The notes under the pieces: generated by a model
The model's input: only the letters and a program-made list of their open reading frames with translations
Told to the model about the DNA's origin: nothing
Database searches by the model: none
Shown: positions 16,699 through 25,129 of the stretch, piece by piece
Layout: each line of letters opens with the position of its first letter
How positions within the stretch are numbered: position 1 is the first letter of the stretch
Translations under genes and position numbers: made by a program
Origin: Microbacterium halotolerans
GTDB taxonomy: Bacteria > Actinomycetota > Actinomycetes > Actinomycetales > Microbacteriaceae
Length of the DNA: 64,000 bases
NCBI RefSeq assembly: GCF_003569805.1
Contig: NZ_KZ984051.1
Span: 368,760 to 432,759, forward strand
Reading direction: 5' to 3'

Positions 16699-16869
16699 CC
16701 AAGATCTCTTGCCTGCGCACCCATCATCCGACCCTGATCGGGCTGTGTCCGGATGAGGATGAGCGGACTGCACACAGGAGTGCGCACAGCCAAACATCGA
16801 TCTTAGCACGTCCGGCATCTGCTCGCGAACCCCGCACGGGGATGCCCTCTGCGACGCGCACACGCAGAA

Positions 16870-16899
16870 GGCGGGGGAGAGCCGAAGCCCTCCCCCGCC
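16870..16899 (-). terminator. Hairpin terminator after the 23-residue peptide gene
   Basis: A perfect 10-bp stem (GGCGGGGGAG / CTCCCCCGCC) with a 10-nt loop starts about 28 nt past the small ORF stop. This marks the small ORF as its own transcription unit. Confidence 0.7.
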
Positions 16900-16926
16900 G
16901 GGTCCCGCAGCTGCGGGAAGGTGATG

Positions 16927-16998
16927 TCAGAGCACTCCGCCGAGGATGCTGCCGATCAGGCCGAGGATCGTCTCGAGAAGACCACTGATGATGTCCAT
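16927..16998 (-). CDS. Small hydrophobic amphipathic peptide, 23 residues
   Basis: The short frame begins MDIISGLLETILGLIGS and ends ILGGVL. It is preceded by GAGGAAGGAAAC at good Shine-Dalgarno distance and followed by its own terminator hairpin, so it looks expressed. The sequence is an amphipathic helix with regularly spaced Gly and Leu/Ile. It resembles in general character phenol-soluble-modulin-like peptides, leaderless bacteriocins or type I toxins. No family assignment is possible from the sequence alone, and no immunity or export gene is adjacent. The 140 nt upstream hold a possible -10 (CAATAT). Confidence 0.55.
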   Translation of the reverse strand: MDIISGLLETILGLIGSILGGVL

Positions 16999-17136
16999 GA
17001 AGTTTCCTTCCTCAGGCGGCGGGCCGTTCCCACCGTCCCGAACCACCATATTGGGGTACAGGCATTCTTTGGAAGACCTTTGTGAGAACTTTCTGTGACA
17101 GCGCAGTGACGACCGGCCGCTGGGGCCGGTCAGCGG

Positions 17137-18597
17137 CTAAGGCCCGGCGGCGCACCAGGAGACGTCGAAGCCGGGCAGCGTCGCGACCTGCTCTCCCGAG
17201 TCGATGTCGTAGACGAGCGTGTCGACCTGGGCAGGCATCGGCAGCGACATGGTGTCGTACGGATTGGATGCCAGATCCGCAGCCACGGTCGCGGCGACAT
17301 AGCGCGCGCTCGGCGACAGGCAGGTCTGCAGCAGCGCCTCCGGCATGTCGACGGTGAGCACCTCGCGGGCCGCGCCGTCCGCAGCGACGAAGGTCACCTG
17401 CTGCGAAGTCGGCACCCCGTCGTCGCCGAGCACCGTGTACTGTCGCACCGAGTCGACTCCGCCCGCATCGCCCGCCGCCGAGGGCATCGGAAGCACGTTT
17501 CCGAGCAGACCGGGTTCGGGGTCAGGCGCGACGAGCGGCTTCTCGTCGCCCGTGGCGAGGTCGATCCACACCATGCCGTCTTCGAGTCGCTCCACGATCG
17601 CCGTGTAGGTGCCGCGCGCGACGGCATCGATGTCGATCGCCGACCCGAGCACGCCGGGCTCTGAGTCGGAACCCGGTTCGACGAGCACCAGCTCACCGGT
17701 GAAGTCGATCAGCAGGATGGCAGACGAATCGGGCACGAACTGCCACTTGTCGACACTGGGGACCTCTCCCGCGACGGCAACCGCAACGGGCTCATCGCCC
17801 GGTGCGCGCAGCGACGCCGTGAACAGCTGCGCCTCCCGCTCCGGCGCCTCGCCCTGACTCGCCGGCAGATCGGTGTAGGTGTAGCCGATGCGACCACCGC
17901 GCTCCGAGAGCTGCAGGTTCCGGATCGTGCCGTCACCCGGCAGGGCGAACTCCTCAGCGCCTGAGCCGTCGTCGTTCATCCGGATGAGGGACGCGCTGCC
18001 GTCCGGATCGCGGATGGATGCGACGATCATGCCGGCCGCCGAGCGGAAGTCGTCGATCTCCGGCGAGGCGAACACCGTTTCGCGGTCGGCACCGTCGAGC
18101 TCGGTGCGGTAGATCGCGTCGTCGCCCTCCGTGCGCTCGAGCAGGAGCACACTGGTCGGCGGGGTGCGGAAGTCGGTTTCGAGCGTCGCGGCAGGGCCCC
18201 CGCCCACCGCACGCACGCCGGGCACTGAGATCCGGTACTCGGTGTCGTCGTCGAGTGGGGCGGTGAAGCGCACGCCGATCTCCCGCCCCGCCGCGTCGAC
18301 GGTGAAGGGCACGGCAGGCGTCACCTCCACCTGATCGTGCGAGACCTCCGCGAGCGCCTGGTTCGCGGTCAGGATGACCCTGCTGCCAGACGATTCCGCT
18401 GCAGCCTGGGGGTCGACGACCACGCTGCTCACGCGAGGGCCCTGGGTGAGGCTGACGACGGATCCGGCCGCCACCGCCGCGACGAGCACGCCGACCACGA
18501 CGGCGAACGCCGCGGCGAACCGGCGCCGGCCCTTTCGCATGCGTGCCTCTCGGCGCCCGGCCGAACGCTCAGTACTCATACGGCTCATCCGGCTCAT
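17137..18597 (-). CDS. Membrane-anchored beta-propeller-like protein with Ig-like N-domain
   Basis: The 486-residue product has one transmembrane segment near the N-terminus (FAAAFAVVVGVLVAAVAAGS). Then comes an Ig-like domain (about residues 55-145, VEVTPAVPFTVDAAGREIGV) and repeated WD40/TolB-like blades such as LLLERTEGDDAIYRTELDGA and SASLIRMNDDGSGAEEFALP. The function is unknown; an extracytoplasmic sensor or binding protein is plausible. Starts at 18597, 18588 and 18579 are all possible and none has a good Shine-Dalgarno. The longest overlaps the upstream YcgQ-like gene by 29 nt, so it is probably the last gene of the fur-permease operon. Confidence 0.75.
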   Translation of the reverse strand: MSRMSRMSTERSAGRREARMRKGRRRFAAAFAVVVGVLVAAVAAGSVVSLTQGPRVSSVVVDPQAAAESSGSRVILTANQALAEVSHDQVEVTPAVPFTVDAAGREIGVRFTAPLDDDTEYRISVPGVRAVGGGPAATLETDFRTPPTSVLLLERTEGDDAIYRTELDGADRETVFASPEIDDFRSAAGMIVASIRDPDGSASLIRMNDDGSGAEEFALPGDGTIRNLQLSERGGRIGYTYTDLPASQGEAPEREAQLFTASLRAPGDEPVAVAVAGEVPSVDKWQFVPDSSAILLIDFTGELVLVEPGSDSEPGVLGSAIDIDAVARGTYTAIVERLEDGMVWIDLATGDEKPLVAPDPEPGLLGNVLPMPSAAGDAGGVDSVRQYTVLGDDGVPTSQQVTFVAADGAAREVLTVDMPEALLQTCLSPSARYVAATVAADLASNPYDTMSLPMPAQVDTLVYDIDSGEQVATLPGFDVSWCAAGP

Positions 18598-19336
18598 CTA
18601 TCGGTGTGATCTCATCCGGGTCGACGGTGAGTGCGCCCTGACCGGTCGCCGTCACCGTGCCGGTGACCTCCACCCACTGCCCCTGCTCGAAGCTCTCATC
18701 CGCGTCGATGGGCACATAGGCGGGCTGGGCGTCGATCACGCAGTGTGTGATGACCAGGCGCCCCAAGCGGAACCCGTCATCGCCCGGGGTGACGAAACCG
18801 GTCAGCGTGACGGGCGCACCGTCGAAGGTGTCGGGGTTGGTCGACCGGGCGAACGCAGCGGCCCAGCCGCCGACGCCGAAGGAATCGGTGTCGACGGAGG
18901 CGGCGAACGTCACCTCGTCGGCCCCGGCGAACAGGGGCGCCGTTCCCGTGTCGCGCTCCAGTGCCAGCTCGACCGACAGAGAGCGCGGCGGAAGCAGCAC
19001 GGCCCCCGCGACCACCGCCGTCGCCACGACGCCTCCTGCGATCGCCGCGACCCTTGCCCCTTTCTCGCGCGCGCTGGGTGCGGCATGCTCATGATCATCC
19101 GGATCGCCGTGGTCGTGGCCGTGGTCGGCCTCAGCCCCCAGCGGCAGCGCGAAGGAGCATACGGCGCCGACGAGGGCGATCAGCGCCATCGCGACCGCGA
19201 ACGGCGTCTGCGCGGGATTGATGAACAGCGCGAGACGGTCGGTCACGACGAGCACCAGGGTGAACACCGCGAGCGCCGAGGTGAGCCCGACGCCGAGCCA
19301 GCGCACGCCGATGGAGCCGATGCGTTCAGACGACAA
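18569..19336 (-). CDS. TIGR03943/YcgQ-like membrane protein
   Basis: The 255-residue product has about four hydrophobic segments, a His/Asp-rich loop (HGHDHGDPDDHEHAAPSA) likely to bind metal, and a C-terminal extracytoplasmic domain with TLTGFVTPGDDGFRLGRLVI, CVIDAQPAYVPID and VEVTGTV. This is the YcgQ pattern (TIGR03943). YcgQ pairs with the YcgR-type permease encoded immediately upstream, overlapping by 11 nt. In Bacillus subtilis the ycgRQ pair is in the Zur regulon. Together with the Fur-family gene that heads this operon, this suggests a role in zinc homeostasis (inference). Confidence 0.82.
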   Translation of the reverse strand: MSSERIGSIGVRWLGVGLTSALAVFTLVLVVTDRLALFINPAQTPFAVAMALIALVGAVCSFALPLGAEADHGHDHGDPDDHEHAAPSAREKGARVAAIAGGVVATAVVAGAVLLPPRSLSVELALERDTGTAPLFAGADEVTFAASVDTDSFGVGGWAAAFARSTNPDTFDGAPVTLTGFVTPGDDGFRLGRLVITHCVIDAQPAYVPIDADESFEQGQWVEVTGTVTATGQGALTVDPDEITPIDEPDEPYEY

Positions 19337-20330
19337 GGTTCACCCCGATTCCGATCGCGACGGCCGCGAGGATGACCACGGCGACGATGCCGGCGATCAC
19401 GCGAGTCGTGTACGTCGTGCGCATCAGCGCCATCATCTTCAGGTCGACGACCGGCCCCACCAGCAGGAAGGCGACGAGGGAGCCGGGCGAGAAGGTCGCG
19501 GCGAACGAGAGCGCGAAGAAGGCGTCGACGTTCGAGCAGATCGCAACCGTGATGGCCAGCAGCACCATGGCGACGATCGACAGCACGGGGTTCGAGCCGA
19601 TCGCGACGAGCAGGCTGCGCGGCACCAGCACCTGCACGGCGCCCGCGATGGCCGACCCGATCACGAGGGCTGGCATCACGGCCCGCAGCTCGACGACGAA
19701 CTGGGCGATCGTGCGCGCCGCGCGGGAGCCGTGGTCGTGCGATGCGGTCTCGCAGGTCTGGGCGAAGCGGCCGGTGAGCAGCGCCTGCGGATCCGGATGC
19801 CTGCTGTACAGCCAGCCGACGAGGTTGGCGATCAGGTAGCCGCCGGCCAGCCTGGCGATCAGGATGCCGTCGTCGAAGCCGAAGGCCTGATGCGTGGTGA
19901 TGATCACGATCGGGTTCACGATCGGCGCCGCCACGAGGAACGCAAGGGTGTCGGCAGGACCGACGCCCCGCATCATCAGTCCGCGCGCGAACGGGACGTT
20001 GCCGCACTCGCACACCGGGATGACCATTCCGACAAGTGAGAGCACCGCTCGGCGGGCCCATGCCGCACGGGGCATGATGCGTTCGATCACCCCTGACGGC
20101 ACCCACACCTGCATCACGATCGAGAGCACGACGCCGAGCATGACGAACGGCAGCGCCTCGATCAGCACGCTGAGCGAGAGGGTCAGCCCGTCCTGCAGCC
20201 TGGTCGGCAGCGGGTCGGAGAAGATGCCGGGCGCGAACACCGAGATCCCGACGAGGCAGGCGACGGCGACGATGCCGACGACCGGGCCCTGCCAACGACG
20301 CGTGCGGGAACGCTCGGCGAGCTGGGTCAT
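19326..20330 (-). CDS. YcgR-type permease (DUF318 family)
   Basis: The 334-residue protein has 8-9 transmembrane helices. Family marks are the IPVCECGNVPFARGLMMRGV motif, FLVAAPIVNPIVIITT, AICSNVDAFFALSFAATFSP and the VGPVVDLKMMALM segment. The ECGN-type motif with two membrane-embedded cysteines is characteristic of COG0701 permeases. The ATG overlaps the stop of the Fur-family gene as ATGA. It probably forms a complex with the following YcgQ-like protein. Confidence 0.88.
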   Translation of the reverse strand: MTQLAERSRTRRWQGPVVGIVAVACLVGISVFAPGIFSDPLPTRLQDGLTLSLSVLIEALPFVMLGVVLSIVMQVWVPSGVIERIMPRAAWARRAVLSLVGMVIPVCECGNVPFARGLMMRGVGPADTLAFLVAAPIVNPIVIITTHQAFGFDDGILIARLAGGYLIANLVGWLYSRHPDPQALLTGRFAQTCETASHDHGSRAARTIAQFVVELRAVMPALVIGSAIAGAVQVLVPRSLLVAIGSNPVLSIVAMVLLAITVAICSNVDAFFALSFAATFSPGSLVAFLLVGPVVDLKMMALMRTTYTTRVIAGIVAVVILAAVAIGIGVNLVV

Positions 20331-20728
20331 CGAGTGTCGCGCGCCGCGGCGCATGCCGCGCACAGGCCGAAGATGTCGATGACATGCTCGGCCTCGCTGA
20401 AGCCGTTCTTCGCCGCCGTGTCACGGGCCCATCGCTCCACAGCCCTCGCCTCGATCTCCACGGCCGTGCCGCAGGAGCGGCAGATCAGGTGGTGATGGTG
20501 CCCGCTGCTCTCACACGCGCGGTAGAGCGCCTCGCCCTCCGGGCTCTGCAGCGAGTCGGCTTCGCCGCTGGCGGTGAGCCCTGCCAGCGTGCGGTACACG
20601 GTGGCCAGGCCGATGCCCGTCTCGGCGTCGCGCAGCACCTGGTGCAGCGTCTGCGCGCTCACGAAACCCTCAACCTCGCCGAGCGCGCTCCGCACGCGCT
20701 CGCGCTGCCACGTGTTCCTCTGAGCCAT
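20327..20728 (-). CDS. Fur-family metalloregulator, probably Zur
   Basis: The 133-residue repressor has an N-terminal winged helix (LHQVLRDAETGIGLATVYRTL), the HHHHLICRSCGTAVEIEARA metal-binding segment and a C-terminal CAACAAARDTR, so the two CxxC pairs of a structural zinc site are present. A zinc role is inferred from co-transcription with ycgRQ-like genes and from Zur-like boxes upstream of znuA and znuC in this window. It appears leaderless: TAGACT lies 6 nt before the ATG. Confidence 0.9.
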   Translation of the reverse strand: MAQRNTWQRERVRSALGEVEGFVSAQTLHQVLRDAETGIGLATVYRTLAGLTASGEADSLQSPEGEALYRACESSGHHHHLICRSCGTAVEIEARAVERWARDTAAKNGFSEAEHVIDIFGLCAACAAARDTR

Positions 20729-20734
20729 GGAGAG

Positions 20735-20740
20735 AGTCTA
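20735..20740 (-). promoter_or_regulatory. -10 element of a leaderless promoter for the Fur-family gene
   Basis: TAGACT on the minus strand ends 6 nt before the ATG at 20728. No Shine-Dalgarno is present, consistent with a leaderless mRNA. Confidence 0.5.
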
Positions 20741-20785
20741 CGGCGCCCAGCTCAGATGCGGCTGGTGCCAGCGGCGCATGCCCGC

Positions 20786-20864
20786 CGAACGTGCACCTTC
20801 GTGCTGAAGCGGCCAGCTTGTGTGCGGACGCAAGAGGCACGCTCGAGAGCAAAGGGCACGTTCG
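20786..20864. repeat. Dispersed intergenic palindromic repeat, copy B
   Basis: Outer arms CGAACGTGC (20786-20794) and GCACGTTCG (20856-20864) pair. Inside lie GCTTGTGTGCGGACGCAAG and GGCACGCTCG, matching the core and second arm of copies A, C and D. It lies between divergent genes. Confidence 0.65.
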
Positions 20865-20904
20865 CAAGCGTCGGGACCAGCGAGGGGTGGCGGAGGTCAT
20901 CGAG

Positions 20905-20972
20905 ATAATGCGGATTTGTTGACAGATCACCGGAATCAGGGTGGTGCGACCGGTGCAAATAATGCGCATTAT
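20905..20972. promoter_or_regulatory. Paired LacI-type operators upstream of the lacI-family gene
   Basis: ATAATGCGCATTAT (20959-20972) is a perfect palindrome with the central CG typical of LacI-family sites. ATAATGCGGATTTG (20905-20918) is a second, imperfect site. Their centres are 54 bp apart, about five helical turns, which would suit DNA looping. The adjacent LacI-family regulator is the likely binder. Confidence 0.65.
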
Positions 20973-20976
20973 CTCG

Positions 20977-21005
20977 TTGACTACGCACTCGTCGCCCCGC
21001 AGACT
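20977..21005 (+). promoter_or_regulatory. Promoter of the lacI-glycan operon
   Basis: TTGACT (20977-20982), 17 nt, CAGACT (21000-21005). It starts 4 nt after the perfect operator, so repressor bound there would contact the -35 region. A GAGGAGG ribosome site and ATG follow at 21048. Confidence 0.6.
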
Positions 21006-21047
21006 TCTGTCTCATCGCCCCAGCGCTCACAGATCGAGGAGGATCGG

Positions 21048-22160
21048 ATGCCGCGCCATCGTTTCACTCAGGCCGATGTCGCCGCGATGGCCGGCGTCAG
21101 CCAGTCAACGGTGAGCTTCGTACTCAACGGCAGCGCCCCGGCCGGTGTGCGCATCTCGGAAGAGACCCGCAGCCGCGTGCTCGACGCCATCCGGATCACC
21201 GGCTACTCCGCGAACCCCGTCGCCAAGCGCCTCGCGGGCGGCCGCAACCAGATCCTCGGCGTCTTCACCTATGAGGCGACGTTTCCCCACGGCGGCCGTG
21301 ACTTCTACGGCGCCTTCCTCGTGGGCATCGAGCACGCGGCGGAGAAGCTCGGCGTCGACATGCTGCTGTTCACCTCCGCGCGGGTCGTCGACGGGCGGCG
21401 GCAGCTCGCTCGCGACGGCTGGCAGCGCCTCGGCATCGCCGACGGCTGTCTGCTGCTCGGCCAGCATGAGGACCGCGGCGAGCTGCAGCATCTGCTCGAC
21501 ACCAACTATCCGTTCGTGTTCATCGGAAAGCGGGTCAGCGAGGGGCGGAAGCTGCCGTACGTCGGCGCCGACTACATCACCGCCACCTCGCGCCAGGTGG
21601 AACGGATGCTCGCGGCAGGGCACACCCGCATCGGGTATGCCGGGCCGCAGTCGGCCGACCAGCCCACGCTCGACCGCGTCGAGGGATACCGGAACGCGAT
21701 GCGCGCCCATGGCCTGCCGCTGCGCTTCGTCGACGTGCACGACGTCACGGGTGCCGCGGAGGAGATCGCCGAGCGCCGCCTCACCGCGATCCTGGTCGCC
21801 CCGGAGAACTACCCGGAGGAGCTCGCAGACGAGCTCCTGGCGCGGGGACTGAACGTACCGCAGGACGTGTCGATGCTGCTGCTCGGGCAACCGCTGCACC
21901 CTCGGCACGGCGGTCGCAACTGGTCGGGCTTCGCGATCCCGCGCGAGGAGATGGGCGCACGCGCCCTCGTGCTGCTGTCTCGGATCGTCGACCAGGAGTC
22001 CCCCACGCCCCGCTCTCCCGATGGGCGGATGCAGAATGCGCCGGCACTCGATGACGACGACTTCCACCAGATGCTCGACTGCCCCGACGTCGACGGCGAG
22101 ACCCTCGCCGTGGCGACCACCTCAGACAACGAAGAAGGAACCATTCGTGACCACGCGTGA
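21048..22160 (+). CDS. LacI-family transcriptional regulator
   Basis: The 370-residue repressor has an N-terminal helix-turn-helix (FTQADVAAMAGVSQSTVSFV), the hinge VAKRLAGGRNQILGVF and a periplasmic-binding-protein-like sensor domain that should bind a sugar. It heads the operon whose other products are an oxidoreductase, a sugar ABC importer and a surface beta-propeller enzyme. It therefore probably senses a sugar released by that system and represses its own promoter. The ATG follows GAGGAGG. The end overlaps the next gene by 14 nt. Confidence 0.93.
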   Translation: MPRHRFTQADVAAMAGVSQSTVSFVLNGSAPAGVRISEETRSRVLDAIRITGYSANPVAKRLAGGRNQILGVFTYEATFPHGGRDFYGAFLVGIEHAAEKLGVDMLLFTSARVVDGRRQLARDGWQRLGIADGCLLLGQHEDRGELQHLLDTNYPFVFIGKRVSEGRKLPYVGADYITATSRQVERMLAAGHTRIGYAGPQSADQPTLDRVEGYRNAMRAHGLPLRFVDVHDVTGAAEEIAERRLTAILVAPENYPEELADELLARGLNVPQDVSMLLLGQPLHPRHGGRNWSGFAIPREEMGARALVLLSRIVDQESPTPRSPDGRMQNAPALDDDDFHQMLDCPDVDGETLAVATTSDNEEGTIRDHA

Positions 22161-23772
22161 ACTGACCACCGACATCCTCGTCGTCGGAGCCGGGCTCGGC
22201 GGCGTCGCCGCCGCACTCGCCGCCGCAGACCGCGGTGCGAGCGTCATCCTGACCGAGGAGTTCCCGTGGATCGGAGGGCAGCTGACATCGCAGGCGGTGC
22301 CGCCTGACGAGCACCCGTGGGTGGAGGAGTTCGGCGTCACTGCCCGCTACCGCGCGCTGCGCGACGGCATCAGGGACGTGTACCGCCGCCGCTATCCCCT
22401 CACGGATGCCGCCCGCAGCAGGGCCGACCTCAACCCCGGCGCCGGATGGGTCTCGAAGCTCTGCCACGAGCCTCGCGTGGCCGTCGGCGTTCTGGAGGAG
22501 ATGCTCGCGCCGCACCGGTCGTCGGGACGCATCCGATTGCTCGAGCGAACCCACGCGATTGCGGCGACGACGGACGGCGACCGCGTGACGGGCGTCACCC
22601 TCGAATCGGTCACCGACGGCGAGCACGTCACGGTCACCGCCGACTGGGTGATCGATGCCACAGAGACGGGCGAACTGCTGCCGCTGACCGGCACGGAGTA
22701 CGTCACCGGGTTCGAGTCACGTGCCGAGACGGGCGAGCCGAACGCACCGGAGACCGCCCAGCCGGACAACGTTCAGGCGCTGAGCGTGTGCTTCGTGGTC
22801 GAGCACGTCGACGGCGATCACACCATCGAGCGGCCTGCCGACTACGACTTCTGGCGGGAGTACGCGCCCGATGCGTGGCAGGGCGAGCGGATGCTGTCGT
22901 GGACGGCTCCGAACCCGCGCACGCTCGAGATGAGCACCCGCGAGTTCGACCCGAATCCCGGCGACGACGTGCTCGCCGTCGACGCCGACCAGTCCCGCAG
23001 CGCGGGCGATCACAACCTGTGGCTGTTCCGCCGAATCGCCGCGCGCGACCTGTTCGCGGACGGGTTCTACGCCAGCGACATCTGCCTGGTGAACTGGCCG
23101 AGCATCGACTACTTCGTCGCGCCGGCGCTCGACGTGCCGCGCGAGACGGAGCTCGAACGCTACGACGCCGCCAGACGGCTCAGCCTCTCGATGCTCTACT
23201 GGATGCAGACCGAGGCGCCTCGCCCCGACGGCGGCGCCGGATTCCCCGGCCTGCGGCTGCGACCGGATGTGATGGGTTCGGACGACGGGCTCGCGCAGGC
23301 ACCGTACCACCGCGAGTCCCGCCGGATCAGGGCCCTGACGACGATCACCGAGAACGACGTCTCCTACGCCGTGCGCGGCGACGCGGGCGCGACGCGCTAC
23401 GAGGAGTCGGTCGGGGTAGGCATGTACCGGATCGATCTGCATCCCTCCACCGGCGGCGACACGTACATCGACGTGGCGTCCACGCCGTTCGAGATCCCGC
23501 TCGGCGCGCTCATCCCGCAGCGGGTGACCAACCTGCTGGCCGCGAACAAGAACATCGGCACCACGCACATCACGAACGGCTGCTACCGGCTGCACCCCGT
23601 CGAGTGGAACATCGGCGAAGCGGCCGGGCACCTCGCGGCGTTCTGCGCGGCGGAGGGCACCGCGCCGCACACCGTGCACTCCGACCCCGCACAGCTGACC
23701 GCCTATCAGGGCGAACTCGACGCGGCGGGCGTCGAGCGGCACTGGCCTGACGGTCGCGTGTACCCCTACTGA
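22147..23772 (+). CDS. FAD-dependent oxidoreductase (FAD_oxidored family)
   Basis: The 541-residue product starts with a Rossmann loop (DILVVGAGLGGVAAALAAAD) followed by EEFPWIGGQLTSQAVPPDE, the pattern of Pfam FAD_oxidored. The C-terminal part shows LAANKNIGTTHITNGCYRLH and WNIGEAAGHLAAFC, also typical. No signal peptide is seen, so it acts in the cytoplasm. Such enzymes are frequent in glycan-utilisation loci and may oxidise an imported sugar; the actual substrate is unknown. The GTG start follows AAGGA and overlaps lacI. Confidence 0.85.
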   Translation: MTTRELTTDILVVGAGLGGVAAALAAADRGASVILTEEFPWIGGQLTSQAVPPDEHPWVEEFGVTARYRALRDGIRDVYRRRYPLTDAARSRADLNPGAGWVSKLCHEPRVAVGVLEEMLAPHRSSGRIRLLERTHAIAATTDGDRVTGVTLESVTDGEHVTVTADWVIDATETGELLPLTGTEYVTGFESRAETGEPNAPETAQPDNVQALSVCFVVEHVDGDHTIERPADYDFWREYAPDAWQGERMLSWTAPNPRTLEMSTREFDPNPGDDVLAVDADQSRSAGDHNLWLFRRIAARDLFADGFYASDICLVNWPSIDYFVAPALDVPRETELERYDAARRLSLSMLYWMQTEAPRPDGGAGFPGLRLRPDVMGSDDGLAQAPYHRESRRIRALTTITENDVSYAVRGDAGATRYEESVGVGMYRIDLHPSTGGDTYIDVASTPFEIPLGALIPQRVTNLLAANKNIGTTHITNGCYRLHPVEWNIGEAAGHLAAFCAAEGTAPHTVHSDPAQLTAYQGELDAAGVERHWPDGRVYPY

Positions 23773-23815
23773 GTCCCACGCACACCCGAGAACTCTCAAC
23801 GAAGAGGAGAACATC

Positions 23816-25123
23816 ATGATCCATCCGCAATCGCGCCGCAGGCGCGCGCCGCTCGCGGTCGCAGGCGGCGTCGCGGCTGCCGCGCTCACACTGGCCGGCT
23901 GCAGCAGCTCCCCCACCGAGACGCAGACTCCCGACGAGCCGGTGGAGCTGCGCATGACCGTGTGGACGGCGGACGAGACGCAGCTCGGCCTGTTCCAGGA
24001 CATCGCAGACTCCTACGTCGCCGAGAACCCGGATCTCGTATCGGAGGTGACCTTCGAGGCCATTCCGTTCGAGGAGTACACCACGTCGCTGACCACGCAG
24101 CTCGCCGGAGGCAACGCACCGGATCTGGGCTGGATCCTGGAGAGCTACGCTCCGGAGTTCGTGCAGAGCGGGGCGCTGGTCGACCTCGCGCCCACGCTGC
24201 AGGAGACCGATGGGTACGCCTACGACGACCTGTTGGAGTCGTCGCTCGCTCTCTGGCAGCAGGACGACGGCCTGTTCGCCTATCCGTTCTCGAACAGCCC
24301 GTTCGCGATGTTCGTGAACACCGACCAGCTCTCGGCCGCCGGCCAGGACGATCCGGCAGACCTGGTCGCATCCGGGGAGTGGACCTTCGACGCGGCCCGC
24401 GACATGTCCGCCGCTGCCGCTGCCGCCTCCGGCAAGCAGGGCCTCGTCGTGCGCGACTTCGACTACCAGGCGTGGGAGAACCTCGCCACGGTGTGGAACG
24501 GCTGGGGCGCTGCCCCGTGGAGCGAGGACGGCGCGCAGTGCACGCTCGCCGACCAGGAGATGGTCGACGCGATGACGTGGATCCACGATGCGACCTTCGA
24601 TGACGACGCGATGCCGCAGCCCGGCACCACCGCGGACTTCTTCGCAGGTGACGCCGCGATGACAATCACGCAGATCAGCCGCGCATCCGCGCTGGACGAC
24701 TCCTTCGGATGGAGCCTCGTGCCGATGCCCGCGGGACCTGCAGGCCAGCAGAACGTGATCGGCCAGGCCGGTATCGGCGTGTTCGCCAATGCCGAGCACC
24801 CCGCCATCGCCGCGGACTTCCTCGCGCACTTCACCAACCCTGAGAACGCCGAGAAGCTGGCGACGTACTTCCCGCCGCCGCGCGAGTCGCTGCTGAACTC
24901 CGAGACGCTCGCAGCGGCGAACCCGAAGCTCGGCGAGGACCAACTGCAGGCGGTCGTCGTCGACGGCATCCAGGACGCCGTGACCAAGCCGACGCACGCG
25001 AACTTCGCGAAGCTGCAGGACACCGTGCGCTCCGAGCTCGACGCGATGTGGAGCGCGGATGCCGACGTCGAGGGCGTCCTCAGCGACACCTGCGATGCGA
25101 TCGCGCCCCTGTTGGAGGGCTGA
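23816..25123 (+). CDS. Sugar ABC transporter substrate-binding lipoprotein
   Basis: The 435-residue product has a lipobox (AAAALTLAGCSSSP) and an extracellular solute-binding family 1 fold: VELRMTVWTADETQLGLFQD, AGGNAPDLGWILESY and FAYPFSNSPFAMFVNTDQLS. It captures a sugar or oligosaccharide outside the membrane and delivers it to the two permeases that follow. The ligand is unknown. Confidence 0.93.
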   Translation: MIHPQSRRRRAPLAVAGGVAAAALTLAGCSSSPTETQTPDEPVELRMTVWTADETQLGLFQDIADSYVAENPDLVSEVTFEAIPFEEYTTSLTTQLAGGNAPDLGWILESYAPEFVQSGALVDLAPTLQETDGYAYDDLLESSLALWQQDDGLFAYPFSNSPFAMFVNTDQLSAAGQDDPADLVASGEWTFDAARDMSAAAAAASGKQGLVVRDFDYQAWENLATVWNGWGAAPWSEDGAQCTLADQEMVDAMTWIHDATFDDDAMPQPGTTADFFAGDAAMTITQISRASALDDSFGWSLVPMPAGPAGQQNVIGQAGIGVFANAEHPAIAADFLAHFTNPENAEKLATYFPPPRESLLNSETLAAANPKLGEDQLQAVVVDGIQDAVTKPTHANFAKLQDTVRSELDAMWSADADVEGVLSDTCDAIAPLLEG

Positions 25124-25129
25124 TACCGG

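Noticed and set aside
16660..16800. Zur box upstream of rpmB
   Set aside because: No TGAAAA-N3-TTTTCA-like palindrome was found; only G/C-rich hairpins are present.
20905..20972. Fur/Zur boxes in front of the Fur-family gene
   Set aside because: GATAATG and CATTATC halves look Fur-like, but the centre is CG with an even-length palindrome, and the site abuts the lacI-operon -35 and lies over 170 nt from the Fur-family start, so a LacI-type operator fits better.
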